DNA of 64,000 nt from Candidatus Epulonipiscium sp. GTDB lineage: Bacteria > Bacillota_A > Clostridia > Lachnospirales > Cellulosilyticaceae. How positions within the stretch are numbered: the first letter of the stretch is position 1; every line of letters starts with the position of its first letter. The DNA lies in NCBI GenBank assembly GCA_012841565.1, contig DUUM01000179.1, forward strand, positions 1 through 64,000. Reading direction: 5' to 3'. Made by a program: the position numbers and the translations under genes. Of this stretch, positions 1-8,174 are shown piece by piece. The notes beneath the pieces were generated by a model. That model was not told the DNA's origin, made no database searches, and worked only from the letters and a program-made list of their open reading frames with translations.

Positions 1-132
1 TAACTCATTTATTTCATGATCTTTCGCTTTATTTAACTCATTTATTTCATGATCTTTCGCTTTAATTAACTCATTTCTTTCATGATCTTTTGCTTTAATT
101 AACTCGCTTATTTCATGTTCTTTGTTTTTCTT
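1..132 (-). repeat. 33-bp tandem repeat in coding sequence
   Basis: Four tandem 33-bp units begin at 1, 34, 67 and 100. The first two are almost identical and the fourth is degenerate. On the minus strand each unit encodes an 11-residue coiled-coil unit close to AKDHEINELIK. The array lies in the tail of the methyltransferase gene and continues off the left edge, so the copy number is unknown. Confidence 0.9.
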
Positions 133-1032
133 AATTTCTTGTAGTTCATCTTCTTTATTGTATATAGTCTTATTTAATACCGTATTTTCATCTATTTTAA
201 GTTTAATATCATCTTTAAACTGCTTTATATTAGTGATATAAACTTGACTTTCTTTGTCTAATTTCTGACCCCATAATGATAGTTTTTCTAACTCTTCTTG
301 TAAACTAATGATTCGTTTAATATTGTTTAAATATTTTTCTTGCGTATCAACAATCATTGTATTGATAGACATGTCTTTACTGATTTCCTCATTGCTACAT
401 ACGGCAATTATATATTTACTCTTTAAACTAAGGTCATTGTTCAATATTGATATAATTTTTGCATTTTCCTCTACAATAAGACTATTCGCTTCTACTGTTT
501 GGTTATAAAATTTCACATTTTTAAAGTATTTCTCCAAAAATAATCTAAACTCTTCTGGATAAAATTCTTTTACATGAAATTCATTAGAATAATTGAAAGT
601 ATCCGTATAAATTTCTTTATTTGGAGTAGAAATTACCAAAAGTCCGTCTGTTTTTAGCACTCTGTTGATTTCTTTCAAGAATTCTTCTTGTATTTCTTCT
701 CCTACATGCTCTATTGTTTCGAACGAAACAACAACATCAATGCTATCATCTGGTAATTCTAATTTTGCTATTGATGCCTCTTTAAATTCGATATTTGAAT
801 TAATATATTTAATTTTAGCCTCTTCTATGGCCTTAACACTAATATCAATCCCATAAACTTTTTTAGCATGTTGTGAAAGAATATCTGTTCCATATCCCTC
901 CCCACATGCAGCATCTAGTACTATTTTATCTTTAACTAGTTTGTTTATACTTTTATATCTCTGTATATGTTCTGTCCCTAATTCGCTCTCATATCCTAAA
1001 TCCGGAATAAAACGTTCTCCTGTAAACTCCAC
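1..1032 (-). CDS. SAM-dependent methyltransferase with coiled-coil repeat tail (3' end off window)
   Basis: Class I SAM-dependent methyltransferase, 344 residues visible and open at the left edge. I read it from a GTG at 1032, preceded by GGAGG six bases upstream; the frame stays open to base 1. Residues 38-48 (VLDAACGEGYG) are the SAM-binding glycine loop, and a following VYGIDIS gives the acidic strand-2 residue. After about residue 215 the protein turns into a long charged coiled coil that ends in 11-residue repeats rich in Lys, Glu, Asp and His. It is the last visible gene of the rfb/ABC export operon, 11 bp after the ATPase stop. By position it may methylate the exported glycan or its carrier, and the coiled coil may set chain length as in O-antigen chain terminators. 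That role is inferred from context. Confidence 0.8.
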   Translation of the reverse strand, partial: MEFTGERFIPDLGYESELGTEHIQRYKSINKLVKDKIVLDAACGEGYGTDILSQHAKKVYGIDISVKAIEEAKIKYINSNIEFKEASIAKLELPDDSIDVVVSFETIEHVGEEIQEEFLKEINRVLKTDGLLVISTPNKEIYTDTFNYSNEFHVKEFYPEEFRLFLEKYFKNVKFYNQTVEANSLIVEENAKIISILNNDLSLKSKYIIAVCSNEEISKDMSINTMIVDTQEKYLNNIKRIISLQEELEKLSLWGQKLDKESQVYITNIKQFKDDIKLKIDENTVLNKTIYNKEDELQEIKKNKEHEISELIKAKDHERNELIKAKDHEINELNKAKDHEINEL

Positions 1033-1043
1033 TTATAACCTCC

Positions 1044-2351
1044 TTAATACAATTCTACTTTTTTGTATTTGTTTATTGTATTATTACTTTCAATCTCTAT
1101 AATGGATAAATTATATCCATCATTATTTATAGTGATTTTATTTGTATTATGAACCCATGTAAGCATTACATGATTGTCTTGAACACCTTGTGCAATTGCT
1201 GGACTGATTAGATATTCTCCCTTAGATAGTTTGGGTAATACGATATCAAATACAACTTCTATAATATCACCATTAACCACATTGATGGATTTAGCTTCAT
1301 CCGTAATGTACGTATTCATACTTATAATAGGCATCCCTTTATTATTTTCAAGTACAAATCCAAAGACAACATTCGATATATTTTCATAAAACTTACCTAC
1401 CATATGACATGAATAATTTTTACCGGTCTCTAGTTGGTTCGTTTTATTTGCTTCTCGATCTGTAATAAAAAACGATAATATTTTAGCTTTCTCACTTAAA
1501 ACATTCTCACCTTCAATGTTAAGTTCCGGACACCTTAACTTATTATTCAAATTATTTGTTTTGGCTACATTATCACGATTTCCCTTGTTTTCTCCATATC
1601 CATTTGCTTGATTCATGGTTTTAAGCTGTTCATTTAAATACATTGAACATGCTTTATCTTTTTCAGCATATATCATTTGCTTTCCTCGGTCTAACCATAG
1701 CACTTTGGAACACATTTGTTTGATACTATACATGTCATGGGATACAAATAATATTGTCGTTCCATTATTTTGCATTTCATCAAATTTTCTAAAACATTTG
1801 TTTTGAAAAAACACATCTCCTACACTTAATGCCTCATCTACAATCAGTATTTCGGGTTCCACATTGATTGCTACAGCAAAGGCAAGTCGTGCAAACATAC
1901 CGCTAGAGTACGTTTTAACTGGTTGATCGATAAAGTCACCTATATCGGCAAAATCTATCACATTGTCCGTCTTTTTATCCATCTCTTCCCTAGTATATCC
2001 CATCATTGTCCCATTTAGATATATGTTTTCTCGTCCTGTATATTCTGGGTTAAATCCTGCTCCTAGTTCTAATAATGCTGAGACTTTCCCCTTAACATTT
2101 ACTATTCCGCTCGTGGGGTTTAATACCCCCGTTATTATTTTCAATAGGGTTGATTTCCCTGCCCCATTCGTTCCTATAATACCTATTGTCTCTCCCTTTT
2201 TCACTTCAAAATTAATATCTTTTAGGGCATAATGTTCCTTATGATATTTTTTTTTTGTTAGGCTAAGGGACTCCTTTAATCTATCTGTTGGATTATCATA
2301 TAGTTTATATAATTTAGTTAAATCTTTTATCTTAATCATTGTTTCAGACAT
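1044..2351 (-). CDS. Polysaccharide/teichoic acid ABC exporter ATPase (TagH/Wzt type)
   Basis: ATP-binding subunit of an ABC-2 exporter for undecaprenyl-linked surface glycan, 435 residues. The start at 2351 is chosen because AGGAGAGAG lies just upstream; a longer frame to 2381 has no such site. Walker A is GTNGAGKST (60-68), the signature is YSSGM (148-152) and Walker B is ILIVDEAL (about 168-175). Residues from about 290 form an extra C-terminal domain like the Wzt carbohydrate-binding domain, which in that family recognises the capped end of the glycan before export. The partner permease lies directly upstream, and the ribosome-binding site overlaps its stop codon. The neighbouring methyltransferase could supply the terminal cap. 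Whether the substrate is teichoic acid or an O-antigen-like rhamnan cannot be decided from this sequence. Confidence 0.88.
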   Translation of the reverse strand: MSETMIKIKDLTKLYKLYDNPTDRLKESLSLTKKKYHKEHYALKDINFEVKKGETIGIIGTNGAGKSTLLKIITGVLNPTSGIVNVKGKVSALLELGAGFNPEYTGRENIYLNGTMMGYTREEMDKKTDNVIDFADIGDFIDQPVKTYSSGMFARLAFAVAINVEPEILIVDEALSVGDVFFQNKCFRKFDEMQNNGTTILFVSHDMYSIKQMCSKVLWLDRGKQMIYAEKDKACSMYLNEQLKTMNQANGYGENKGNRDNVAKTNNLNNKLRCPELNIEGENVLSEKAKILSFFITDREANKTNQLETGKNYSCHMVGKFYENISNVVFGFVLENNKGMPIISMNTYITDEAKSINVVNGDIIEVVFDIVLPKLSKGEYLISPAIAQGVQDNHVMLTWVHNTNKITINNDGYNLSIIEIESNNTINKYKKVELY

Positions 2352-2364
2352 TATAATCTCTCTC

Positions 2365-3153
2365 CTATAACACATCTGCAAAATGCGGTTTTAATCTTTT
2401 AAATATAATTGCACCAAGTGCAGCTATTCCTATTGTTATGATCCAAAAATATATCGTTTGATTATATCTTTCCCAAAACCAAACATGATTAATAAATGTA
2501 TCCCTATACCCTTCTACTATGTAGAACATGGGGTTGAGTTTAAAAATCCATTGGTATTTCACAGGTATCACATCATATTGCCATAGTATAGGCGTCATCC
2601 ACATCCCTACTTGCAAAAAGATATTAATGATCTGAGATAAGTCTCTAAAAAATATTACTATTGCTGAAGTAGCATATGTTACGCCTAATACCAAGCAACA
2701 TGTACATAACAAATAATATAGGGTTTGAATTGTATATATGTTAGGCGGATAGCCATATGCCCAAAATATTATATTTAAAATACCTATGAAAAATATATGG
2801 ACATATAAAGCAGATATTATTTTCACTATCGGAAGTATGCTGACTTTAAACACAACCTTTTTTACAAGATAACTATATTCTAATAAACTATTAGTAGCAT
2901 TTAAAATAGCATCATTAAAGAAGAACCATGGAATCATTCCTGATATCAACCACAGTATAAAAGGAAAGTCTTCCATTGGCGCCGACCTAAAGCCAACCTG
3001 GAATACAAACCAATATACTAGTATTGTGACAATCGGTTGTACGAAAGCCCATGTTATCCCTAAATATGAGCCAGCGTATTTGGTCTTAAAGTCATTTTTA
3101 GAAAGATCGAAAATAAGACTTCTATTTTGGTATAACTCTTTTATTAAATTCAT
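2365..3153 (-). CDS. ABC-2 type polysaccharide export permease (TagG/Wzm type)
   Basis: Membrane subunit of the exporter, 262 residues, the usual length for TagG/Wzm permeases. The N-terminus has the family pattern of a short cytoplasmic stretch ending in KNDFKTKYAGSYLG, followed by about six hydrophobic segments; GYRDTF near residue 215 is also typical. It would pair with the downstream ATPase to move a lipid-linked polymer across the membrane. It starts 12 bp after the rfbB stop, so it is in the same operon. The site before the ATG (AGGCG) is weak, suggesting translational coupling. Confidence 0.88.
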   Translation of the reverse strand: MNLIKELYQNRSLIFDLSKNDFKTKYAGSYLGITWAFVQPIVTILVYWFVFQVGFRSAPMEDFPFILWLISGMIPWFFFNDAILNATNSLLEYSYLVKKVVFKVSILPIVKIISALYVHIFFIGILNIIFWAYGYPPNIYTIQTLYYLLCTCCLVLGVTYATSAIVIFFRDLSQIINIFLQVGMWMTPILWQYDVIPVKYQWIFKLNPMFYIVEGYRDTFINHVWFWERYNQTIYFWIITIGIAALGAIIFKRLKPHFADVL

Positions 3154-3165
3154 TATTTCGCCTAC

Positions 3166-4212
3166 TTATCTATACATTTCCTTATAATAATCCATATACG
3201 CCCCAGACACAATCTTCTCCATCCATTCTTCATTGGCCACGTACCACTCGATTGTCTCCTTAATACCTTGCTCAAATGTATAGCTTGGACTCCAACCGAG
3301 CTCTGTTGTAATCTTGTGATTATCAATGGCATATCTTCTATCATGCCCCGGTCTATCTTGTACATACTTAATCAGGTCTTCTGATTTATTTAAATTCTCA
3401 ATAATAAGCTTCACAATCTCAATATTAGCTTTCTCGTTATTGCCACCTATGTTATAAACCTCCCCAACTTCTCCTTTATGAAGAACTGTATCTATTGCTG
3501 TGCAATGATCTATAACATGTAACCAGTCCCTAATTTGCATGCCATCTCCGTATACTGGAAGGTCTTTGTCATTTTGACAGTTATTAATGATTAGTGGAAT
3601 AAGTTTTTCTGGGAATTGGTATGGCCCGTAGTTGTTTGAACATCTTGTAATATTAACCGGCATTCCGTATGTTTCGTGGTAGGCACGTACAAAAAGATCT
3701 GCACTTGTTTTAGATGATGAATAGGGACTGTTAGGTGCAAGAGGTGTTGTTTCTGTAAACAAACCTTCTTTCCCAAGAGTTCCGTATACTTCATCTGTGG
3801 ATACTTGAAGGAATTTAACACCTTCTTTAAATTCTCTGCAATATTTATCCTCTGGATTTACTTTCCAGTGCTTTTTGGCTACATCTAGGAGAACTTGAGT
3901 CCCTAGAATATTTGTTTTTAAGAAGATTTGTGGATCTTCGATACTTCTATCAACGTGAGATTCTGCTGCAAAGTTAACCACTGCATCTATCTTGTGATCT
4001 GAAAATATTTTTTCGACTAAGTCTTCGTCTTGGATATCACCTTTTACAAAGGTATACTTTGGATGATCTTCAATTTCTTTTAGGTTCTCCAGGTTTCCTG
4101 CGTAGGTAAGGACATCTAGGTTAACAATATTATAATCATATGAACTTAGCATATGCTTTACAAATACGGATCCAATAAATCCTGCGCCACCTGTTATTAA
4201 AATGTTTTTCAT
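3166..4212 (-). CDS. rfbB: dTDP-glucose 4,6-dehydratase
   Basis: Second step of dTDP-L-rhamnose synthesis: converts dTDP-glucose to dTDP-4-keto-6-deoxyglucose using bound NAD. It has 348 residues, normal for RfbB. Visible motifs are the Rossmann loop GGAGFIGS near the N-terminus, VSTDEVYG, and the short-chain-dehydrogenase Tyr-Lys pair in SPYSSSKTSAD. AAGGGGAT precedes the ATG. It lies between rfbD and the permease with short gaps, so its product probably feeds the polymer exported by the ABC pair. Confidence 0.95.
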   Translation of the reverse strand: MKNILITGGAGFIGSVFVKHMLSSYDYNIVNLDVLTYAGNLENLKEIEDHPKYTFVKGDIQDEDLVEKIFSDHKIDAVVNFAAESHVDRSIEDPQIFLKTNILGTQVLLDVAKKHWKVNPEDKYCREFKEGVKFLQVSTDEVYGTLGKEGLFTETTPLAPNSPYSSSKTSADLFVRAYHETYGMPVNITRCSNNYGPYQFPEKLIPLIINNCQNDKDLPVYGDGMQIRDWLHVIDHCTAIDTVLHKGEVGEVYNIGGNNEKANIEIVKLIIENLNKSEDLIKYVQDRPGHDRRYAIDNHKITTELGWSPSYTFEQGIKETIEWYVANEEWMEKIVSGAYMDYYKEMYR

Positions 4213-4225
4213 TTTTATATCCCCT

Positions 4226-5104
4226 TTACTTGATTATATTTATATACTGTTCTAGTGCCTCTTCCCAATTTCTCATCTCATCTTCTCCCCTAAGGCGTAG
4301 CATCATATTATCTAATGCTGAGAAGGCTGGACGTTTTGCTGGGCGCACAAATTTATCTGATGTGGTTGGTTTTACCGTGCATGGTAGGCCTGCATATGCC
4401 ACAATCTTAGTTGCAAAGTCATACCATGAGCACTCCCCAATGCCTGTGCAGTGGTATAGACCATATTCCTCTGTCAGTGCAATCTTTAAAATGTGATGGG
4501 CTACATCTTCTGCATTGGTTGGGTTGCCTCTTTGATCATCTACAACGTCTATTTCTTCTTTTTCCCTTGCGAGTTTTAGGATGATTTTAACAAAGTTATG
4601 GCCGTTATAGCCGTATAGCCAGGATGTTCTAAGAATAAAATACTTTTTACAAAATACTTTTACAAATTCTTCTCCTGCTAATTTTGTTTTGCCATAGACG
4701 GTTACAGGAGCTACCCTATCGTATTCTTTATAAGGGCTAGTTCCATTGCCTTCAAATACATAGTCTGTGGAGATATGCATCAGCTTAGCGCCTATCTCTT
4801 CCGCTGCTATGGCTATATTCCTAGCCCCTATTGCGTTGATTTTATAAGCTGTATCCTCTTCTGTTTCGCAGGCGTCTACATTGGTATAGGCTGCTGGATT
4901 AATAATGATATCAGGGCGCTCTAATGTCATAAACTTACGAACTTCATTTATATTGGTAATGTCTAGCTCATCAATATCAATGCCAATAACCTTTGCTTGT
5001 TCATAAGCTTTTGAAATTGTTCCAAGTTCACTTTTGCCTTGCTTGATGATTTGAATAAGTTGGCTACCGAGTTGGCCTTTGGATCCAGTAATGACTATTT
5101 TCAT
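4226..5104 (-). CDS. rfbD: dTDP-4-dehydrorhamnose reductase
   Basis: Last step of dTDP-L-rhamnose synthesis, an NAD(P)H-dependent reductase of 292 residues. Motifs are the nucleotide loop GSKGQLGSQL, STDYVFEG, and YGKTKLAGE with the catalytic Tyr-Lys spacing. It lies 13 bp before rfbB and 19 bp after rfbA. The epimerase RfbC, which acts just before this enzyme, is not in the window. Confidence 0.94.
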   Translation of the reverse strand: MKIVITGSKGQLGSQLIQIIKQGKSELGTISKAYEQAKVIGIDIDELDITNINEVRKFMTLERPDIIINPAAYTNVDACETEEDTAYKINAIGARNIAIAAEEIGAKLMHISTDYVFEGNGTSPYKEYDRVAPVTVYGKTKLAGEEFVKVFCKKYFILRTSWLYGYNGHNFVKIILKLAREKEEIDVVDDQRGNPTNAEDVAHHILKIALTEEYGLYHCTGIGECSWYDFATKIVAYAGLPCTVKPTTSDKFVRPAKRPAFSALDNMMLRLRGEDEMRNWEEALEQYINIIK

Positions 5105-5123
5105 TTTATCCCTACCTAACTGC

Positions 5124-6029
5124 CTATATGTTGTTTTCTACTTCTATATAAGGATTTTCGCTATCTGGCCCTAGTAATCCCATTAGATATTGTCCGTAGT
5201 CTGTTTTAAGAAGTGGCTCTGCGAGCTTTGTGAGCTGGGATTTATCAATCCAGCCATTACGGTATGCGATTTCTTCGATACAGGATATATAGGTTCCCTG
5301 ACGCTTTTGAACTGCCGCTACAAAGTTAGAGGCGTCTAGCATGGCATCATGAGCCCCTGTATCAAGCCACGCCATACCGCGTCCAAGCAGTGTTACCCTT
5401 AAGTTCTCTTCTTCCATGTAGATACGATTTAAATCTGTAATTTCTAGCTCCCCACGCTTTGATGGTGCTAAGTTTTTAGCTTTCTCAACCACTGTATTAT
5501 CATAGAAATATAATCCTGGAATGGCGTAATTAGATTTTGGCTTAGCTGGTTTTTCTTCTAATGAAACTACATTCCCGTCTTTATCAAATTCAACGACGCC
5601 ATATTCCTTGGCATCTTTTACGTAGTATCCAAAAATAACTGCCCCATTATCGAGTGCGCCAGCTTCTTGTAAGCAACCTGTAAATCCATGTCCCCAGAAG
5701 ATATTATCTCCTAGAACCATGGCGACATGATCATCCCCTATAAACTCTTCACCTATAATGAATGCCTCTGCAAGGCCATTAGGTGCATGTTGTACTGCAT
5801 ATTCAAAGTGCATTCCTATCTCACTACCATCCCCTAAGAGTTCTTCAAATCCTGGCAAATCTCTTTCGGTTGAGATAATGAGAATTTCTTTTATCCCTGC
5901 CAACATGAGAGCTGATAATGGATAATAAATCATTGGTTTGTCGTAAATAGGTACCATTTGTTTTGATACTGCTTTCGTAACGGGATATAGTCTTGTCCCA
6001 GATCCCCCTGCTAATATTATTCCTTTCAT
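5124..6029 (-). CDS. rfbA: Glucose-1-phosphate thymidylyltransferase
   Basis: First step of dTDP-rhamnose synthesis: joins dTTP and glucose-1-phosphate with release of pyrophosphate. It has 301 residues. The N-terminal [19 protein letters not shown] is the nucleotidyltransferase signature, followed by [14 protein letters not shown] and [18 protein letters not shown] precedes the ATG. It is the first gene of the surface polysaccharide operon and is preceded by a strong promoter-like sequence at 6102-6130. Confidence 0.95.
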   Translation of the reverse strand: MKGIILAGGSGTRLYPVTKAVSKQMVPIYDKPMIYYPLSALMLAGIKEILIISTERDLPGFEELLGDGSEIGMHFEYAVQHAPNGLAEAFIIGEEFIGDDHVAMVLGDNIFWGHGFTGCLQEAGALDNGAVIFGYYVKDAKEYGVVEFDKDGNVVSLEEKPAKPKSNYAIPGLYFYDNTVVEKAKNLAPSKRGELEITDLNRIYMEEENLRVTLLGRGMAWLDTGAHDAMLDASNFVAAVQKRQGTYISCIEEIAYRNGWIDKSQLTKLAEPLLKTDYGQYLMGLLGPDSENPYIEVENNI

Positions 6030-6101
6030 CTGCTTTCTCCTTTTAGGTATTTATATTTTTAAATCATTTATTGCTGTATAAAATCATATCTGTCCTTGTT
6101 C

Positions 6102-6130
6102 ATTATACGTGAAGTGCCCTTTTTATTCAA
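6102..6130 (-). promoter_or_regulatory. Sigma-A-type promoter of the rfb/ABC operon
   Basis: On the minus strand TTGAAT (6125-6130) and TATAAT (6102-6107) are separated by exactly 17 bp, about 70 bp upstream of the rfbA start. Confidence 0.75.
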
Positions 6131-6200
6131 TGTTTTCACTGTAAAACATGGATTATGTCACAAATTACCGTTACCTTTGCCTTTTTTGTATTCTAACTAT

Positions 6201-6650
6201 TTATATCTCTGGGATGGCATATTTCTTAACTCTCTCTACTGCATCTAGCAATACTGGGCAAATTTCTAATACCTGCTGGAACATTCTTTCTAAATCTAAT
6301 TGTGTATATTCGTGGGCAATATTATTGCGTAGTCTTCGTATATTTTTAAATTCCTCTGCTGAGGCGATAATCTCTCTTTTTTCGGCACGGTGTAGTCTAT
6401 CTATTATGCTTCCAGTATTCTCAAGTTCAATGATATCAATCAGACGAAGGGTTTTTTGAATCAAAATATCACTTGTTCTCGCAAACCTAGACGTTAAGGC
6501 TTCAAATCTATCGTGCTCATCAAAGGTATAATCTTCTTTTATACCTATTTTTTCGCATATATCATATGATCTTTGAAGCACTTGGGCTGAATTGGTGAGC
6601 AACTCTAGTTCCTGCTTATATAGTAGCTTTTCATCGGTATAATCTCTCAC
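6201..6650 (-). CDS. HepT-like HEPN protein (toxin of HepT/MntA pair)
   Basis: Small helical HEPN/DUF86-type protein of 149 residues. RNNIAHEY at about residues 108-115 matches the Rx4HxY signature that forms the RNase site of HepT toxins. It starts at GTG 6650 and overlaps the upstream nucleotidyltransferase by 4 bp (GTGA), so the two are translationally coupled. In characterised type VII toxin-antitoxin systems the MntA partner adds AMP to the Tyr of this motif and silences the toxin; that Tyr is present here. Activity in this organism is inferred. Confidence 0.8.
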   Translation of the reverse strand: MRDYTDEKLLYKQELELLTNSAQVLQRSYDICEKIGIKEDYTFDEHDRFEALTSRFARTSDILIQKTLRLIDIIELENTGSIIDRLHRAEKREIIASAEEFKNIRRLRNNIAHEYTQLDLERMFQQVLEICPVLLDAVERVKKYAIPEI

Positions 6651-6928
6651 AATAACACTCCTTCTCTTAGTGCAATACGAACAAATGGTTCCTCGGTATC
6701 TTTCGTAATGATAATATCTATTTTTTGCTGGCCAATTCGATCACAAATCTCATCCTTAATAGTCCACCCATCTATTTTATCCAATCCCTCCGAAATAATA
6801 AGAAGATCAATATCTCCGCCCTTTTTGGTATCATCAACTCGCGATCCAAATAAATATACTTTTGCCTTAGGATCCATATTATAAATAACATCTCTAATTG
6901 ACTTTACTTCATAAGCTTCTAATCTCAA
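6647..6928 (-). CDS. MntA-like minimal nucleotidyltransferase (antitoxin of HepT/MntA pair)
   Basis: A 93-residue minimal nucleotidyltransferase. GSRVDDTKKGGDIDLLI holds the GS and DxD motifs that bind NTP and metal. The best start is a TTG at 6928 with AAAGGACGG upstream; a later start would remove the first strand. It overlaps the HepT-like gene by 4 bp. Together they form the classic MNT/HEPN toxin-antitoxin arrangement, with the antitoxin gene first. Confidence 0.8.
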   Translation of the reverse strand: MRLEAYEVKSIRDVIYNMDPKAKVYLFGSRVDDTKKGGDIDLLIISEGLDKIDGWTIKDEICDRIGQQKIDIIITKDTEEPFVRIALREGVLL

Positions 6929-7030
6929 TGAAATCCGTCCTTTCTATGGTACTATCCCCTTACCTAGTATTATACTTTATCCTCACTCCTTATTCAATAC
7001 AGCTCGCACTGCCAGTTGCCGCATTAGGAC

Positions 7031-7065
7031 AAAAAAAAGAAGTGACAACACCCCAGCGTTATCAC
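7031..7065 (-). terminator. Probable terminator after the coiled-coil gene
   Basis: On the minus strand GTGATAAC and GTTGTCAC form a stem with one mismatch around a nine-base loop, followed by TTCTTTTTTTTG. It lies 20 bp downstream of the gene ending at 7085. Confidence 0.65.
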
Positions 7066-7084
7066 ATCCTTTAAATAATTAATA

Positions 7085-7408
7085 TTATTGTATACGTCTT
7101 AAAATAATCTCTTCATGCTGACCGACTTCTTGTTCTATACGATCTAACTGTTGCTTATTTTGTATGTAACCATCAAATAAGGCTTCAAGCTTCTGTCCGT
7201 GCGTATGTTCAATGTTTGTAACTGTGTTCTCAACTCTATCTAATCTTGCATCTACCGCATCAAATCTTGCATCTACCGCATCAAATCTTGCATCTACTAC
7301 CTCGAATCTTGCATCTACCTTACTAAATCCTTCACGCATTTCTTTCTTTGTTTCTTGCATTTCGCTATACATTTTTGTCATGAGTTCAAACATTTTTTCG
7401 TTTTCCAT
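7085..7408 (-). CDS. Small coiled-coil protein with heptad-like DARFDAV repeats
   Basis: Hypothetical protein of 107 residues. I start it at 7408, where AAGGAGAG lies eight bases before the ATG; a longer frame to 7477 lacks such a site. It is entirely charged and helical, with four seven-residue repeats close to DARFDAV in the middle and no membrane segment or cysteine. Proteins of this shape are often found beside mobile or toxin-antitoxin genes, but I assign no function. It lies alone between the two MNT/HEPN modules and has its own terminator. Confidence 0.65.
   Translation of the reverse strand: MENEKMFELMTKMYSEMQETKKEMREGFSKVDARFEVVDARFDAVDARFDAVDARLDRVENTVTNIEHTHGQKLEALFDGYIQNKQQLDRIEQEVGQHEEIILRRIQ
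7242..7325 (-). repeat. 21-bp tandem repeat inside coiled-coil gene
   Basis: Four 21-bp units start at 7242, 7263, 7284 and 7305. The first two are identical and the others diverge at the end. The unit is seven codons, so gains or losses would keep the frame and change coiled-coil length. Confidence 0.85.
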
Positions 7409-7516
7409 GGTTAGACTCTCCTTATTGGTTATTTTCTCTTTTAGTATAGTATATACATAATCAGACTTGCTATACATCTATTTATATTATAGGGGTCTCC
7501 CCACTCCTCTGTCAAT

Positions 7517-7535
7517 TGATATCCACCGGATATCA
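7517..7535. repeat. 19-bp inverted repeat
   Basis: TGATATCC and GGATATCA flank ACC, a perfect 8-bp-arm palindrome upstream of the longer inverted repeat and the second nucleotidyltransferase gene. It could be an operator or an end of the neighbouring repeat element; the sequence does not decide. Confidence 0.5.
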
Positions 7536-7558
7536 CAACTTGCACACCAGGTTAATTT

Positions 7559-7673
7559 GGTGGTTTTTACAGCAACAAGGGAAATTCAAAGTCACCCGAG
7601 CAGCTTTTGATGACGTAGGAAGTTATGCTGCGAGGGTGACTTTGAATTTCCCGCTGTTGCAGCATAAGCCACC
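7559..7673. repeat. 115-bp imperfect palindrome (REP/MITE-like element)
   Basis: Arms at 7559-7604 and 7627-7673 are inverted copies around a 22-base loop. They contain a perfect 19-bp core, GGGAAATTCAAAGTCACCC and its complement. There is no open reading frame. The size and the mismatched outer arms resemble the other palindromes in the window at 59.6 and 59.9 kb, but the sequence is different. Transcribed, it would fold into a very stable hairpin just before the second nucleotidyltransferase gene. Confidence 0.75.
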
Positions 7674-7736
7674 CCCACTACCTTGCAAATGTATGGTATA
7701 ATTAACCCATAATAAACCATAACAGGAGGGATGCTT

Positions 7737-8174
7737 ATGACAGCTTCTGATGATGATTTTAAAGAACTTGATAAGATTTTACACACAGATGCTCCGGATG
7801 TTCAGTATATCTTTAATAAGCTTATTGACGCTCCTAATTACGAATGTATTCATCCTGTTAAGCAGCGGCAAGTCTACGCCCTTGCTCAGGCCCTATTAGC
7901 TGAGGATGAGGATGATTTAATTACTGATATTATTGTTTTTGGAAGCACGGTTACTTTGTTTTGTGATAGTTTTAGTGATATTGATATGGCTGTTCTTGGG
8001 AACTTTGACGTATTTTCTACTCGGATACCACTATATGAGTATGGTGAGGTAGATCTTTTTGGCTATAACAAGGAGGCATTTTTAAAAATTGCTGAGAGCA
8101 ATCATTTTTATTCTGAAATTATCCATAAAGGAGTGAGGGTCTATGAGCAGTTATCTACACCTAGCAAAGGCTGA
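7737..8174 (+). CDS. MNT-type nucleotidyltransferase of a second NT/HEPN pair
   Basis: Nucleotidyltransferase-fold protein of 145 residues. The start at 7737 is preferred over the ATG at 7731 because AGGAGGG lies six bases before it and directly abuts the earlier one. FGSTVTLFCDSFSDIDMAV carries the GS and DxD motifs, and YGEVDLFG supplies a third acidic residue. A roughly 60-residue helical N-terminal extension precedes the catalytic core. It overlaps the downstream HEPN gene by 32 bp. By analogy with MntA it may modify and silence its partner. It is clearly longer than, and different from, the protein at 6647-6928, so this is not a recent duplication. Confidence 0.75.
   Translation: MTASDDDFKELDKILHTDAPDVQYIFNKLIDAPNYECIHPVKQRQVYALAQALLAEDEDDLITDIIVFGSTVTLFCDSFSDIDMAVLGNFDVFSTRIPLYEYGEVDLFGYNKEAFLKIAESNHFYSEIIHKGVRVYEQLSTPSKG

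Noticed and set aside
1..132. Regular 33-bp repeats that might be a CRISPR array
   Set aside because: There are no spacers; the units are directly adjacent and encode a coiled coil in frame.
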